From positions 1 through 64,000 of the forward strand of contig JAGAAI010000085.1 of NCBI GenBank assembly GCA_017615325.1: a stretch of DNA of 64,000 nt. Reading direction: 5' to 3'. Both the position numbers and the translations under genes were made by a program. Every line of letters starts with the position of its first letter. Within the stretch, counting starts at the first letter, position 1. The notes under the pieces were generated by a model that was given only the letters and a program-made list of their open reading frames with translations, was not told the DNA's origin and ran no database searches. Below, one piece after another: positions 51,614 through 60,121 of the stretch. This DNA is from Clostridiales bacterium (GTDB lineage Bacteria; Bacillota; Clostridia; Saccharofermentanales; Saccharofermentanaceae).

Positions 51614-52594
51614 ATGTGGAGCAGAAAAGAAGTTAAGGCCAAGGGTAAGGCCGGTTTTAAGAGATCATACTGGAAGGCAGTCCTGGTAGCCCTGATCATC
51701 GGCATCATCGGCGGCGGAGCCGGAGCCGGTGGCGGATACTACGGCGGAATGAATAATTTCTCGAGCAGTGATGACCTGAATACGGTCAAGGTCGATCTGG
51801 ATGATCTGGATATAGATTTTGACGGGGTCCCCAAGTTCGATATAGACAAGATCGATGATCTGGGTGACATCAAGGATGCGGTAAACGATACAGCATCTTC
51901 CTCCGTTATGATAAACGGAGTAAGCCTCGATGCTAAGGATTTCAAGGACATTGACAGTCTTGACGACCTGAATGATTTCCTTGAAGATCACGGCGCAAAG
52001 CCGATCGACATCAAAGAGGTCGATAAAGAAGCAGGCAGGGCTGCTGCCATTGCAGTCTTTGTTATAGCTCTCATCGTGTTCTTCATCTGCCTGATCATCT
52101 CCGTCATAGGATTTATCATGGATGTATTCCTGATCAAACCGATCGAGTTCGGATGCAAGAGATTCTTCAGAAAGAACCTTGAGGAACCCGCGAAGCTGTC
52201 CAACATCGTCTTCGCATTCAGATCACACTATAAGAATGTAGTTAAGCTCGCATTCTTCTACAACCTCTTCATCACGCTGTGGACACTTCTCTTCATCGTA
52301 CCGGGTATCATCAAGTCTTATTCTTACAGACTTGCACCTTACATCATCGGTGAGAATCCCGAGATGAACTGGAGACAGGCTCTGGACGAGAGTGCAAGGC
52401 TCATGAAGGGCAATAAGTGGAGAGCATTCGTATATGATCTTTCCTTCATAGGATGGGGACTCCTCTCAGCTCTTACACTGGGTGTCTTTGGGATCTTCTA
52501 TGTAAATCCTTACAAGAATTCCTCTGATGCAGCTCTCTATGAGGCGATCAGATACGGCAATCAGAGCGCTCCTGTAGTTGAAGCAGCAGTCTGA
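51614..52594 (+). CDS. DUF975 family membrane protein
   Basis: A 326-residue membrane protein that begins MWSRKEVKAKGKAGFKRSYWKAVLVALIIGI, typical of DUF975. Helices lie at about 20-38, 144-170, 212-238 and 278-300. A central acidic segment of about 70 residues (DDLNTVKVDLDDLDIDFDG ... GDIKDAVNDT) is inserted between helices one and two. Conserved later parts are FRSHYKNVVKLAFFYNLFITLWTLLFIVPGIIKSYSYRLAPYIIGENPE and ALDESARLMKGNKWRAF. The function is unknown. The ATG follows AAAGGAGG. A long structured leader precedes it. Confidence 0.87.
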   Translation: MWSRKEVKAKGKAGFKRSYWKAVLVALIIGIIGGGAGAGGGYYGGMNNFSSSDDLNTVKVDLDDLDIDFDGVPKFDIDKIDDLGDIKDAVNDTASSSVMINGVSLDAKDFKDIDSLDDLNDFLEDHGAKPIDIKEVDKEAGRAAAIAVFVIALIVFFICLIISVIGFIMDVFLIKPIEFGCKRFFRKNLEEPAKLSNIVFAFRSHYKNVVKLAFFYNLFITLWTLLFIVPGIIKSYSYRLAPYIIGENPEMNWRQALDESARLMKGNKWRAFVYDLSFIGWGLLSALTLGVFGIFYVNPYKNSSDAALYEAIRYGNQSAPVVEAAV

Positions 52595-52641
52595 TAAGCG
52601 AAAAGATCAAGATTGAATAATGGATATGATATAGTAGTGGG

Positions 52642-52666
52642 GACCGGCAGGAAGATCTTGCCGGTC
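52642..52666 (+). repeat. hairpin in the leader of the second two-component operon
   Basis: GACCGGCA (52642-52649) pairs with TGCCGGTC (52659-52666), with a 9-nt loop. No T tract follows. It may be the weak end of the DUF975 transcript or a leader structure. Confidence 0.4.
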
Positions 52667-52695
52667 ACCCGACTTTTAAGACAAAGGAAGAAGTC

Positions 52696-53382
52696 ATGAA
52701 AAAGAAAGTTTTGATCGCTGATGATGAGTTTGAGATAAGGAATCTCCTAAGGCTCTATCTTGAAAACGACGGTTATGAGGTATGTGAGGTCTCTTCGGGA
52801 GATAAGGTCAGTGATGCTCTTAAGATCGAGCATCCTGATATCTGTCTTCTCGATATCATGATGCCCGGCAAGGACGGACTTCATGTCTTACAGGACATAA
52901 GAGATGTGAGCAATATCCCGGTCATAATAATCTCTGCAAGGACCGCTGATGCGGAGAGGATCTTGGGCCTTAACCTTGGAGCTGACGATTACGTCACAAA
53001 GCCTTTTAATCCCCTTGAAGTTGCAGCAAGAGTCAAGGCTGCATTAAGAAGAGTATCCGATAGTCCCTCAAACGAAAGCAAGGAAGAACTGATAGAAATA
53101 GGCGACCTCCAACTGGACGTCGGCAAGTGCTATCTTTCGAAGGCAGGCGAGCCCATAGAACTTACATCTGTTGAATTTAAGATAATGGAACTTCTTATGA
53201 AGAATCCAAACCGCGTTTTCACAAAACAGCAGATCTATGAATATGCCTGGGGCGAGGATTTTATCATCGCAGACAATAACATCATGGTCGCCATAAGCAA
53301 GTTAAGATCAAAACTCGATGACGACCCTTCCAAATACATAAAGACACTCCGTGGCTTAGGCTACAGATTCGAAGCAAGGTAA
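52696..53382 (+). CDS. OmpR/PhoB-family response regulator
   Basis: A 228-residue regulator. The receiver domain has IADDEFE, phosphoacceptor Asp in CLLDIMMPGKDG, VIIISARTADAERILGLNLGADDYVTKPFNPLE. The winged helix has ELTSVEFKIMELLMKNPNRVFTKQQIYEYAWGEDF and NIMVAISKLRSKLDDDPSKYIKTLRGLGYRFEAR. The pattern resembles VanR-type regulators of Gram-positive bacteria. It abuts the kinase gene with no gap, so the pair is cotranscribed. Confidence 0.94.
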   Translation: MKKKVLIADDEFEIRNLLRLYLENDGYEVCEVSSGDKVSDALKIEHPDICLLDIMMPGKDGLHVLQDIRDVSNIPVIIISARTADAERILGLNLGADDYVTKPFNPLEVAARVKAALRRVSDSPSNESKEELIEIGDLQLDVGKCYLSKAGEPIELTSVEFKIMELLMKNPNRVFTKQQIYEYAWGEDFIIADNNIMVAISKLRSKLDDDPSKYIKTLRGLGYRFEAR

Positions 53383-54600
53383 ATGCCAGAGATGACACCG
53401 GAGGTAGCTTTACGTAAGTTCATAATCAAGAGATTCATATCGACGCTTCTGATAGTCGGTGTGGTCGAATTTGCCGCGATCAGCATAATCAACTGGCTGC
53501 TCCTGCCGTGGGCGGTCAACACCTTCATGCCGCAGATCGAAGGCATCAGGCTCGACAGTATAGGAAATATTCTGTTGCTGCTCATTATACTGGCAGGTCT
53601 CCTGATATCAAACGTGTTGAGATTTTTCTTCCCTTATATAGCGGACGGTATTCTGCAGTTTGCCGCAGGGCGTCTCACATCGCTCGGCGCAGACAGATTA
53701 AATATTGGCGGTGACACTATAAAGACGCTTTCCGAGAAGATCAGCGTCTGGAATGTTGCTCTCCTCTTCCTCGTGATCCTTCTTATCATCATCATGCTGG
53801 TTGCCCCTTATGTAGCGGGAGTTACTATCTTCTCAACATCTGTTGTCAAAAGATTCAGGGAACTCGAGAAGGAGAGGGAAGAAGAGCAGAAGGAAGAAGA
53901 ACGTAAGCGCTACCTCATGATCTCCGATATAGTCCACGATCTTAAGACCCCCATGACGACGGTTTCAGGTTATGCCCAGGCCTTGTCGGATGGTATGGTC
54001 GCCGACGAATCCAGACAGGAATATCTGGATGCCATTACCGCCAAGACCGGGAGGATGAACGAGATAGTAACTCTTCTCTTCGATTACGTAAAACTTGACA
54101 GCCAGGGTTATAAGATAACGAAGTCCGATATAGACCTTTGCGAACTCTTAAGGGAATGCGTGGCGGACCACTATACTGATATGGAGGATGCAGGGTGTGA
54201 ACCTGAGATAGATATCCCCGATGACAAGATCAGTATCGAAGCCGACAGGATGCAGCTGGGCAGAGTCATAAACAACCTCATAACCAATGCCATAAAACAT
54301 AATCCCGGGGGCACGGATATAGGTATCTTCATAAGGCGCGACGGAGATGAGACGAGAGTGCTCGTGGCAGATTCCGGCAAGCCCATTGATAAGGACAAGG
54401 CTGACAGCCTCTTTGAACCTTTCGTAACCGGTGATAAGTCCAGAGGCACATCAGGCGGAACAGGACTCGGTCTTTTCATATCGCGCAAGATCTGCGACAT
54501 GCACGAATATAAATTAAGGCTCGTTCAGTCCCAGGATCTGGCACGTTACTCTATAGACAAGAAATACAATAAAGCATTCATTATTGTTATTGATAGATAA
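53383..54600 (+). CDS. sensor histidine kinase
   Basis: A 405-residue membrane kinase. Hydrophobic helices occur at about 18-38, 60-86 and 123-148, with little extracellular sequence, so it may sense membrane stress. The phosphoacceptor motif is IVHDLKTPMTTVSGYAQ (His about 186). The ATPase has NNLITNAIKHNPGG, VADSGKPIDKDKADSLFEPF and GGTGLGLFISRKI. It starts immediately after the regulator stop codon without its own ribosome binding site in the spacer; an internal GAAGC/AAGG near the regulator's end may serve. The aro operon promoter lies 18 bp downstream. Confidence 0.9.
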   Translation: MPEMTPEVALRKFIIKRFISTLLIVGVVEFAAISIINWLLLPWAVNTFMPQIEGIRLDSIGNILLLLIILAGLLISNVLRFFFPYIADGILQFAAGRLTSLGADRLNIGGDTIKTLSEKISVWNVALLFLVILLIIIMLVAPYVAGVTIFSTSVVKRFRELEKEREEEQKEEERKRYLMISDIVHDLKTPMTTVSGYAQALSDGMVADESRQEYLDAITAKTGRMNEIVTLLFDYVKLDSQGYKITKSDIDLCELLRECVADHYTDMEDAGCEPEIDIPDDKISIEADRMQLGRVINNLITNAIKHNPGGTDIGIFIRRDGDETRVLVADSGKPIDKDKADSLFEPFVTGDKSRGTSGGTGLGLFISRKICDMHEYKLRLVQSQDLARYSIDKKYNKAFIIVIDR

Positions 54601-54617
54601 TGTCCTGTTTTTCCCAC

Positions 54618-54647
54618 TTGACATCCTTAAACTGCTTGTGATTTAAT
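54618..54647 (+). promoter_or_regulatory. promoter of the aro operon
   Basis: Consensus TTGACA (54618-54623) is followed after 18 bp by TTTAAT (54642-54647), which carries an extended TG at 54639-54640. Transcription would start near 54654, about 23 nt before the leader peptide ATG. Confidence 0.75.
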
Positions 54648-54676
54648 AAGCGCAGTTTTGACAAGGAGAATCTTTG

Positions 54677-54736
54677 ATGAGACACGATTCTTATTATTAC
54701 GCATATAGCTTTTATTACTTTAGCCCGAAGGACTGA
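54677..54736 (+). CDS. tyrosine/phenylalanine-rich leader peptide
   Basis: A 19-codon reading frame, MRHDSYYYAYSFYYFSPKD, preceded at 6 nt by AAGGAGAA. Six of 19 residues are Tyr and two are Phe, with Tyr codons at 54692-54700, 54704, 54713 and 54716. It lies between the aro promoter and an intrinsic terminator. The peptide itself probably has no function; ribosome progress through its Tyr codons would decide transcription of the operon. The composition is far from chance and matches the products of the downstream genes, aroF and tyrA. Confidence 0.88.
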   Translation: MRHDSYYYAYSFYYFSPKD

Positions 54737-54813
54737 AGCGATTTGTGCGTGAATAAATAAGACTTGATTTAGGAACTATATACGCCGCACGGATCGCACC
54801 GGGCGGCGTTTTT
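54690..54813 (+). promoter_or_regulatory. transcription attenuator of the aro operon
   Basis: Segment 1 (54690-54704, overlapping the Tyr codons) pairs with segment 2 (54745-54761) over 15 base pairs with two bulges. Segment 2 (54738-54749) can instead pair with segment 3 (54786-54797): 12 contiguous pairs including two G-U, the antiterminator. Segment 3 also forms the terminator 54782-54809. A ribosome stalled at Tyr codons hides segment 1 and allows 2:3, giving read-through. Free translation to the stop at 54734 covers segment 2, so the terminator forms. Confidence 0.85.
54782..54813 (+). terminator. attenuator terminator
   Basis: ACGCCGC (54782-54788) pairs with GCGGCGT (54803-54809) and runs directly into TTTTT. 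The 14-nt loop is itself part of the antiterminator segment. It lies 43 bp before the aroF start. Confidence 0.9.
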
Positions 54814-54855
54814 GTTTCCCATGCAGAGCTTATAAAATTTTAGGAGGATATAAAC

Positions 54856-55854
54856 ATGATCGCAGTATTGAAGAACAGCGCAACAGAGGACCAGATAAAA
54901 GGACTTATCAACTGGTTCGAGAGCACAGGCCTCAGGGTAAACGAGAGCCACGGTGAATTTTGCACGGTATTGGGTCTCGTGGGAGATACGACCAGGGTCG
55001 ACATCGAGATGTTAAGGGGACTCGATATCGTCGAGAGCGTAACCCGTATCTCTGAACCTTTCAAGATGGCCAACAGGAAGTTCCATCCGGAAGACACAGT
55101 CGTTGACTGCGGCGGGGTCAAGATCGGAGGAGGACATTTCGCGATAATGGCAGGTCCCTGTTCCGTTGAATCACGTGAGCAGATAATCGAGACGGCTAAG
55201 GCTGTTAAGGCAGCCGGTGCAACGCTTCTGCGCGGCGGCGCCTTCAAGCCCAGGACTTCACCTTACGACTTCCAGGGAATGAAGGAAGAAGGCATCAAGC
55301 TCCTCGTTGAAGCCAAGAAGGAGACAGGACTTCCCATCGTAACCGAGATCATGAATCCGGATCATCTTCCTCTTTTCGAAGACGTTGACGTTATCCAGGT
55401 TGGCGCGCGTAACATGCAGAACTTTGAGCTGTTGAAGGAACTCGGCAAGACAAAAAAGCCTATCCTTCTAAAGCGCGGTCTGTCTGCAACTCTTAAAGAA
55501 CTCCTGATGAGTGCCGAGTACATCATGAGCGAAGGCAATGAGAACATCATCCTCTGCGAAAGAGGAATCAGGACTTATGAGACCTATACTAGAAATACTT
55601 TCGATCTGTCTGCGATCCCCATGCTAAAGGAACTTACGCATCTTCCTGTCGTGGCAGATCCTTCACACGCAACGGGCAAGGCAAGCCTCATCAAGCCCAT
55701 GGCTATGGCCGCAACAGCTGCAGGCGCTGCAGGACTTGAGATCGAAGTCCACCCCAACCCTTCCAAGGCTCTGTCTGACGGCGCCCAGTCCCTGACTTTC
55801 GATCAGTTCACTGATGTTGCCGAAGCAGTCGCAAAAGTTCGCAGTATCCTATAA
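54856..55854 (+). CDS. aroF: 3-deoxy-7-phosphoheptulonate synthase with N-terminal regulatory domain
   Basis: A 332-residue DAHP synthase of the type I-beta form, joining phosphoenolpyruvate and erythrose 4-phosphate. Residues 1-70 are the ferredoxin-like regulatory domain (MIAVLKNSATEDQIKGLINW ... RISEPFKMANR) that in Thermotoga binds Tyr/Phe for feedback inhibition. The barrel domain has AGPCSVESREQI, LLRGGAFKPRTSPYDFQG, EIMNPDHLP, QVGARNMQNFELLKELG, LLKRGLSAT, LCERGIRTYE, DPSHATGKASLI and GLEIEVHPNP. As the first committed step it is controlled here both by the attenuator and, by inference, allosterically. The ATG follows TAGGAGG. Confidence 0.95.
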   Translation: MIAVLKNSATEDQIKGLINWFESTGLRVNESHGEFCTVLGLVGDTTRVDIEMLRGLDIVESVTRISEPFKMANRKFHPEDTVVDCGGVKIGGGHFAIMAGPCSVESREQIIETAKAVKAAGATLLRGGAFKPRTSPYDFQGMKEEGIKLLVEAKKETGLPIVTEIMNPDHLPLFEDVDVIQVGARNMQNFELLKELGKTKKPILLKRGLSATLKELLMSAEYIMSEGNENIILCERGIRTYETYTRNTFDLSAIPMLKELTHLPVVADPSHATGKASLIKPMAMAATAAGAAGLEIEVHPNPSKALSDGAQSLTFDQFTDVAEAVAKVRSIL

Positions 55855-55895
55855 AATATTATTTTGATAAAAGACTTGTAATTTTAGGAGAATAT

Positions 55896-56744
55896 ATGAA
55901 AGTAGGAATAGTCGGACTCGGTTTGATCGGAGGATCTTTTGCAAAGACTTACCGCAGGAATGCCCCGGATTGCACCATATATGCCGAAAACAGGACAAGA
56001 GCCGTTTTGGATAAAGCCATAGAAGAAGGTGTTGTAAATGCAGTTTTGGATGAGAGCACGATCCCTTTGTGCGACATCATAGTCATCAGCCTCTTTACTG
56101 ACGCTGCGGTCAACTGGCTTAAATCCCATGCAGATCTTATCGCAGGGTCAACGATCGTTGTTGATGCATGCGGCATCAAGAGAAGGATCTGCCGTGAAGG
56201 ATTTGAACTTGCAAAGAACAGCAGGAACAGATTCAGGTTTATAGGCGGTCATCCGATGGCAGGAACCGAGAAGTCGGGATACGACAATTCACTTGATGAC
56301 CTTTATGAGGGAGCATCGATGATATTGGTTCCCGAAGACCCGGAAGACGGAGAACTTATATCCAGGGCAAAAGAACTCCTTGCTCCTTTGAAGTTCGGCA
56401 TGTTCGTCATTACGGATCCCGAGCATCATGACCGCATGATCGCTTATACTTCGCAGATGATGCATGTCATGGCTAACAGCATCGTAAAGAACGACAAGTG
56501 TGAATTTGTCCCGGGATTTACCGGAGGCAGTTTCCAGGACATGACGAGAGTTGCCTTCCTTAATCCTTCCATGTGGACGGAGCTGTTCATGAATAATAAG
56601 GATTATCTTCTGGAAGATATCGACAACGAGATCGAACAGTTAGGCAAGTATAAGGCCGCCATCGAGGCGGGGGATGAAGAGGAACTGACAAAGCTCCTGG
56701 CCGAAGGCAGCAGAAGACGGGAGGGTCTTGACATTGGCAGATAA
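55896..56744 (+). CDS. tyrA: prephenate dehydrogenase
   Basis: A 282-residue enzyme oxidising prephenate to 4-hydroxyphenylpyruvate. The NAD-binding motif is VGIVGLGLIGGSFAKTYRR (about 2-20), and the catalytic region has GGHPMAGTEKSGYDN with the conserved His and Ser/Gly pattern. The C-terminal helical dimerisation domain includes ADPEHHDRMIAYTSQMMHVMANS-like sequence. No ACT domain is present, so direct tyrosine feedback on this enzyme is less likely, in line with control at the leader. It lies 41 bp after aroF. Confidence 0.93.
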   Translation: MKVGIVGLGLIGGSFAKTYRRNAPDCTIYAENRTRAVLDKAIEEGVVNAVLDESTIPLCDIIVISLFTDAAVNWLKSHADLIAGSTIVVDACGIKRRICREGFELAKNSRNRFRFIGGHPMAGTEKSGYDNSLDDLYEGASMILVPEDPEDGELISRAKELLAPLKFGMFVITDPEHHDRMIAYTSQMMHVMANSIVKNDKCEFVPGFTGGSFQDMTRVAFLNPSMWTELFMNNKDYLLEDIDNEIEQLGKYKAAIEAGDEEELTKLLAEGSRRREGLDIGR

Positions 56745-57828
56745 GATTCATGTTACGGCATCAGAAGATTACGATGTCATCATAGGTTCGGGGATCCTTA
56801 AGGATACCGGCAGCATAGTAAGAGACGTGCTCCCCAAGGCAACGAAGATCCTGATCGTGAGCGATACGAATGTTGCGCCACTTTACATGGACAAGGTAAA
56901 GACTTCTATCGAGGAAGCCGGTATCAGTGCATTTGAATTTGTTTTTGAAGCAGGCGAGAGATCCAAGAAGATAGAGACTGTTGCAGGCATGTGGGATCTT
57001 ATGGCCAAGGAAGGCTTTACCAGGACCGATGCGGTTGCCGCTTTGGGTGGCGGAGTCGCAGGTGACATGGGCGGCTTTGCTGCTGCAACCTTCCTGCGCG
57101 GGATAAAAGTTATACAGATACCCACTTCGCTCCTTGCCATGGTGGATTCATCCATAGGCGGCAAGACCGGAATAGATCTGCCTGTCGCAAAGAACCAGGT
57201 CGGAGCTTTCCATCAGCCGGCTGCCGTTATCGAAGATACGGATTGTCTTAAGACTTTGAGTCCGGATCTTTTTACCGAAGGAATGGGTGAAGTCATAAAG
57301 TACGCTTTCATAATGGATCTTCCCCTCTATGATCTTCTTAAAAAGATCGCAGACGAAGGCAAGGCAGAAGAACTCTCCGCTGATACTGATAACCTGACTT
57401 CGGTGATAAAGGCCTGTGTTGCCGACAAGGCCTATGTCATAGCTAACGATGAGTTCGATACGGGCCTGCGGCAGATCCTGAATTTCGGTCACACCGTAGG
57501 TCATGTCATTGAGGCAAGAAGTGATTTCTCACTGGCTCACGGGGTCTGCGTTGCCAAAGGAATGGGTATAGTGACCGATGCTGCCGTTAAAGCAGGGACA
57601 TGTGATATTGATGAAGCTTCGAAGATGAAAGATCTGATCGAAAGATACGGACTCCCTTCGTCAGATGATATAAGCGCTGAAGATGCAGCAGAAGGCGCCA
57701 TGAACGATAAGAAAAAGAGAGGAGATACTCTGTCGCTTATAGTTGTAAATGAGATAGGGAAAGCTTCGATCGTTAAGATGACTAGCGAAGAATATCTTGC
57801 ATTTCTTAAGAAGGGACTGGCCCGATGA
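56734..57828 (+). CDS. aroB: 3-dehydroquinate synthase
   Basis: A 364-residue NAD- and metal-dependent enzyme converting DAHP to 3-dehydroquinate. Motifs are FEAGERSKKIETVAGMWD, ALGGGVAGDMGGFAAATFLRGIKVIQIPTSLLAMVDSSIGGKTGIDLPVAKNQVGAFHQPAAV, the metal ligands Glu in EGMGEVIKYA and His in LNFGHTVGHVIEA and SLAHGVCVAKGM. The TTG at 56734, 8 nt from GGAGGG, is preferred to the TTG at 56728, which is too close to that site. The gene overlaps tyrA by 11 bp. Confidence 0.95.
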   Translation: MADKIHVTASEDYDVIIGSGILKDTGSIVRDVLPKATKILIVSDTNVAPLYMDKVKTSIEEAGISAFEFVFEAGERSKKIETVAGMWDLMAKEGFTRTDAVAALGGGVAGDMGGFAAATFLRGIKVIQIPTSLLAMVDSSIGGKTGIDLPVAKNQVGAFHQPAAVIEDTDCLKTLSPDLFTEGMGEVIKYAFIMDLPLYDLLKKIADEGKAEELSADTDNLTSVIKACVADKAYVIANDEFDTGLRQILNFGHTVGHVIEARSDFSLAHGVCVAKGMGIVTDAAVKAGTCDIDEASKMKDLIERYGLPSSDDISAEDAAEGAMNDKKKRGDTLSLIVVNEIGKASIVKMTSEEYLAFLKKGLAR

Positions 57829-59021
57829 TCATATCTTGTAAGGATCGTAAGCTTGATTTTACTGTAGAGGCACCGCCTTCCAAATCGATCTTCCACAGGG
57901 AACTGATCGTAAGGTTCTGTTTGGGTGCTTCTGACGATCTTAATCCCGGGGAAGGAGACAACGATGATATCAGGGCTACCAAGGCTTGTCTTCTTGCACT
58001 TAAAAAGGGCGGGCGTGAAGTTGTCCTGCCCTGCAATGAGAGCGGGTCGACCTTAAGGTTCATGATCCCGGTCGCATCGGCATATCTTCTTAACGTGAAA
58101 GATCCCAAAGCCGAAAGACTCATTTTCGAGACGAAGGGGAGGCTCTTTGAAAGGCCCCTTAAGGAACTGGAAGAAGCACTGGCTCCCCATGGAATAAAGA
58201 TCAGTAAAGATTCTGAATCCCGCAGGATAATCGTCACGGGTTTAATGACTCCGGGTGAATATGTCATCGACGGGAGCGTATCGTCTCAATATATCTCAGG
58301 ACTTCTGATGGCTTTGCCACTTTTCGACAGTGATTCAACAGTCAAGGTTATTGGAGGGATCAAATCCCGAAGATATATAGACCTTACTTTGGATGTTCTG
58401 GATAAATACGGCCTTAAGACCGGATCCGAAGAGGATCTCTTTACGACGCATCCGGCTTACGGCATCAAGGCTCCCCAAGGCAGTTTCAAGGTGGAAGGCG
58501 ACTGGAGCAACGGAGCTTTCCTTCTCTGTCTTGCAAAGTTTACAGGGATAAAGGTAACAGGGCTTGATCCTGATTCGCATCAGGGTGACCGTGAGATCCT
58601 GGATTACCTTGCTGTAAACTGTGAAAACGTGGAATGGGACTGTTCCGATATCCCGGATATCACGCCTTATATGGCGGTCGTGGCGGCCTTCGTTTTTGAC
58701 AGCGCGCTCTTCACAGGGATATCAAGGCTCAGGATAAAGGAATCCGACCGCGTTAAGGCGGTGAGGGAACAGCTTGCTGCGATAGGTGTCGTGACGGAAG
58801 AGACCGAGGATACATTGGTCGTATATAAGATCAGCGAGGAAGCAAAGAAAGATCTTCCTGAGCTCATCAAGCTGTCGTCTTACCACGATCACAGGATGGC
58901 TATGTGTGCTGTCCTGATCGCGGCTATCCTGAAGATCGAAGTCGATATTGATGATATAGAATGTATGAACAAATCCTTCCCGGAATTCCCGGAGATAATA
59001 AGAAGGGAAATGATGCCATGA
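57825..59021 (+). CDS. aroA: 3-phosphoshikimate 1-carboxyvinyltransferase (EPSP synthase)
   Basis: A 398-residue EPSP synthase, shorter than the usual 425-430. It has APPSKSIFHRELIVRFCLG, NESGSTLRFMIPVAS, DGSVSSQYISGLLMALP, EGDWSNGAFLLC, LRIKESDRVKAVREQLAAIGV and SSYHDHRMAMCAVLIA. The N-terminal Ser-Lys-Ser pattern and C-terminal D/HDHRMAM are intact. In place of the NAGTA-type glyphosate loop it has NESGS. It overlaps aroB by ATGA and aroC by ATGA. Confidence 0.95.
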   Translation: MIISCKDRKLDFTVEAPPSKSIFHRELIVRFCLGASDDLNPGEGDNDDIRATKACLLALKKGGREVVLPCNESGSTLRFMIPVASAYLLNVKDPKAERLIFETKGRLFERPLKELEEALAPHGIKISKDSESRRIIVTGLMTPGEYVIDGSVSSQYISGLLMALPLFDSDSTVKVIGGIKSRRYIDLTLDVLDKYGLKTGSEEDLFTTHPAYGIKAPQGSFKVEGDWSNGAFLLCLAKFTGIKVTGLDPDSHQGDREILDYLAVNCENVEWDCSDIPDITPYMAVVAAFVFDSALFTGISRLRIKESDRVKAVREQLAAIGVVTEETEDTLVVYKISEEAKKDLPELIKLSSYHDHRMAMCAVLIAAILKIEVDIDDIECMNKSFPEFPEIIRREMMP

Positions 59022-60121
59022 GCATGAACAGTATCTACAGAGGAGACGTCTTATCGCTTGATATCTACGGCCAGTCGCACAGCGAGTCGATCGGTGTCTA
59101 TATCAAGGGACTTCCCGCAGGCGTTGAGCCCGATAAGGAGAAGACGCAGGCTTTCATGAAGAGGAGGGCGCCGGGACAGAACAAGTGGTCAACTCCCAGG
59201 AAGGAAGCCGATGAAGTCATCTTCGAAAAAGAAGGAGACAGCCTCCACGGGTATATCGTAAATACCAACACGAAGCCCAAGGATTATGCTTCTATAATGA
59301 ATAAGCCGAGACCTTCGCATGCGGATTATACGGCTCCCATGATCTATGGTGAGGATGCATCCAAATCAGGCGGCGGGATCTTCTCCGGCAGGATGACCGC
59401 GCCTCTTTGCATAGCAGGTTCCATAGCTTTGCAGCAGCTTGCAAAGGAAGGCATTTCCATAGCAGCCCACCTTAAGGAAGTTGCCGGTGTCAAAGACAGG
59501 TCTTATCTTGATCTTGATCCCCTGGATGAAGGTTTCAGGAAAGATCTTGAATTAGTTGCAGGAAAAGAGTTCCCCGTAGTTGACGATACTGCGGGAGATA
59601 AGATGAAAGATGCCATCGATCTAGCCCGCATGGAGGGGGATTCGGTAGGCGGCATCATCGAATGCGTTGTATACGGCATGCCCTGCGGCATCGGAGGGCC
59701 TCTCTTCTACGGAATAGAAGGAAAGATCGCTCAGATCATCTATGCGATCCCTGCCGTCAAGGGAATAGAGTTCGGCAACGGGTTCGAAGCAACAAGGCTT
59801 AAGGGATCAGAGAACAACGATGCATTCGTTATGGACGGCGATAAGGTTAAGCTCGAGACCAACAGGAGCGGCGGTATCTTAGGCGGTATTTCCGTCGGAG
59901 GATCTTGCGCTCCTATAGTATTCGATGTTGCCATTAAGCCGACGCCTTCCATATCACGTGAGCAGAGGACCGTTGATATAAAAGAGAAGAAAGACACTAC
60001 CCTGGTGATCGAAGGCAGGCACGATCCCTGTATCGCGCCGCGTGCTGTCCCGGTTGTCGAGGCAGCCTGCGCGATCGCCCTCTACGATATGATCTTAGCA
60101 GGTAAGGAGCAGGAAAAATGA
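59018..60121 (+). CDS. aroC: chorismate synthase
   Basis: A 367-residue FMN-dependent enzyme making chorismate from EPSP. It shows IYGQSHSESIGVYIKGLPAG, RRAPGQNKWSTPRKEAD, PRPSHADYT, SGGGIFSGRMTAPLCIAGSIA, GIGGPLFYGIEGKIAQIIYAIPAVKGIEFGNGF, TNRSGGILGGISVGG and RHDPCIAPRAVPVVEAACAIAL. All family motifs are present. The ATG at 59018 overlaps the aroA stop by 4 bp; an earlier in-frame ATG at 58961 lies inside aroA. Confidence 0.96.
   Translation: MSMNSIYRGDVLSLDIYGQSHSESIGVYIKGLPAGVEPDKEKTQAFMKRRAPGQNKWSTPRKEADEVIFEKEGDSLHGYIVNTNTKPKDYASIMNKPRPSHADYTAPMIYGEDASKSGGGIFSGRMTAPLCIAGSIALQQLAKEGISIAAHLKEVAGVKDRSYLDLDPLDEGFRKDLELVAGKEFPVVDDTAGDKMKDAIDLARMEGDSVGGIIECVVYGMPCGIGGPLFYGIEGKIAQIIYAIPAVKGIEFGNGFEATRLKGSENNDAFVMDGDKVKLETNRSGGILGGISVGGSCAPIVFDVAIKPTPSISREQRTVDIKEKKDTTLVIEGRHDPCIAPRAVPVVEAACAIALYDMILAGKEQEK

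Noticed and set aside
54601..54855. T-box riboswitch as explanation of the aro leader
   Set aside because: The conserved T-box sequence (TGGNACCGCG-type) and the long stem I are missing, and the leader is too short. A translated Tyr-rich peptide with alternative pairings explains the region better.
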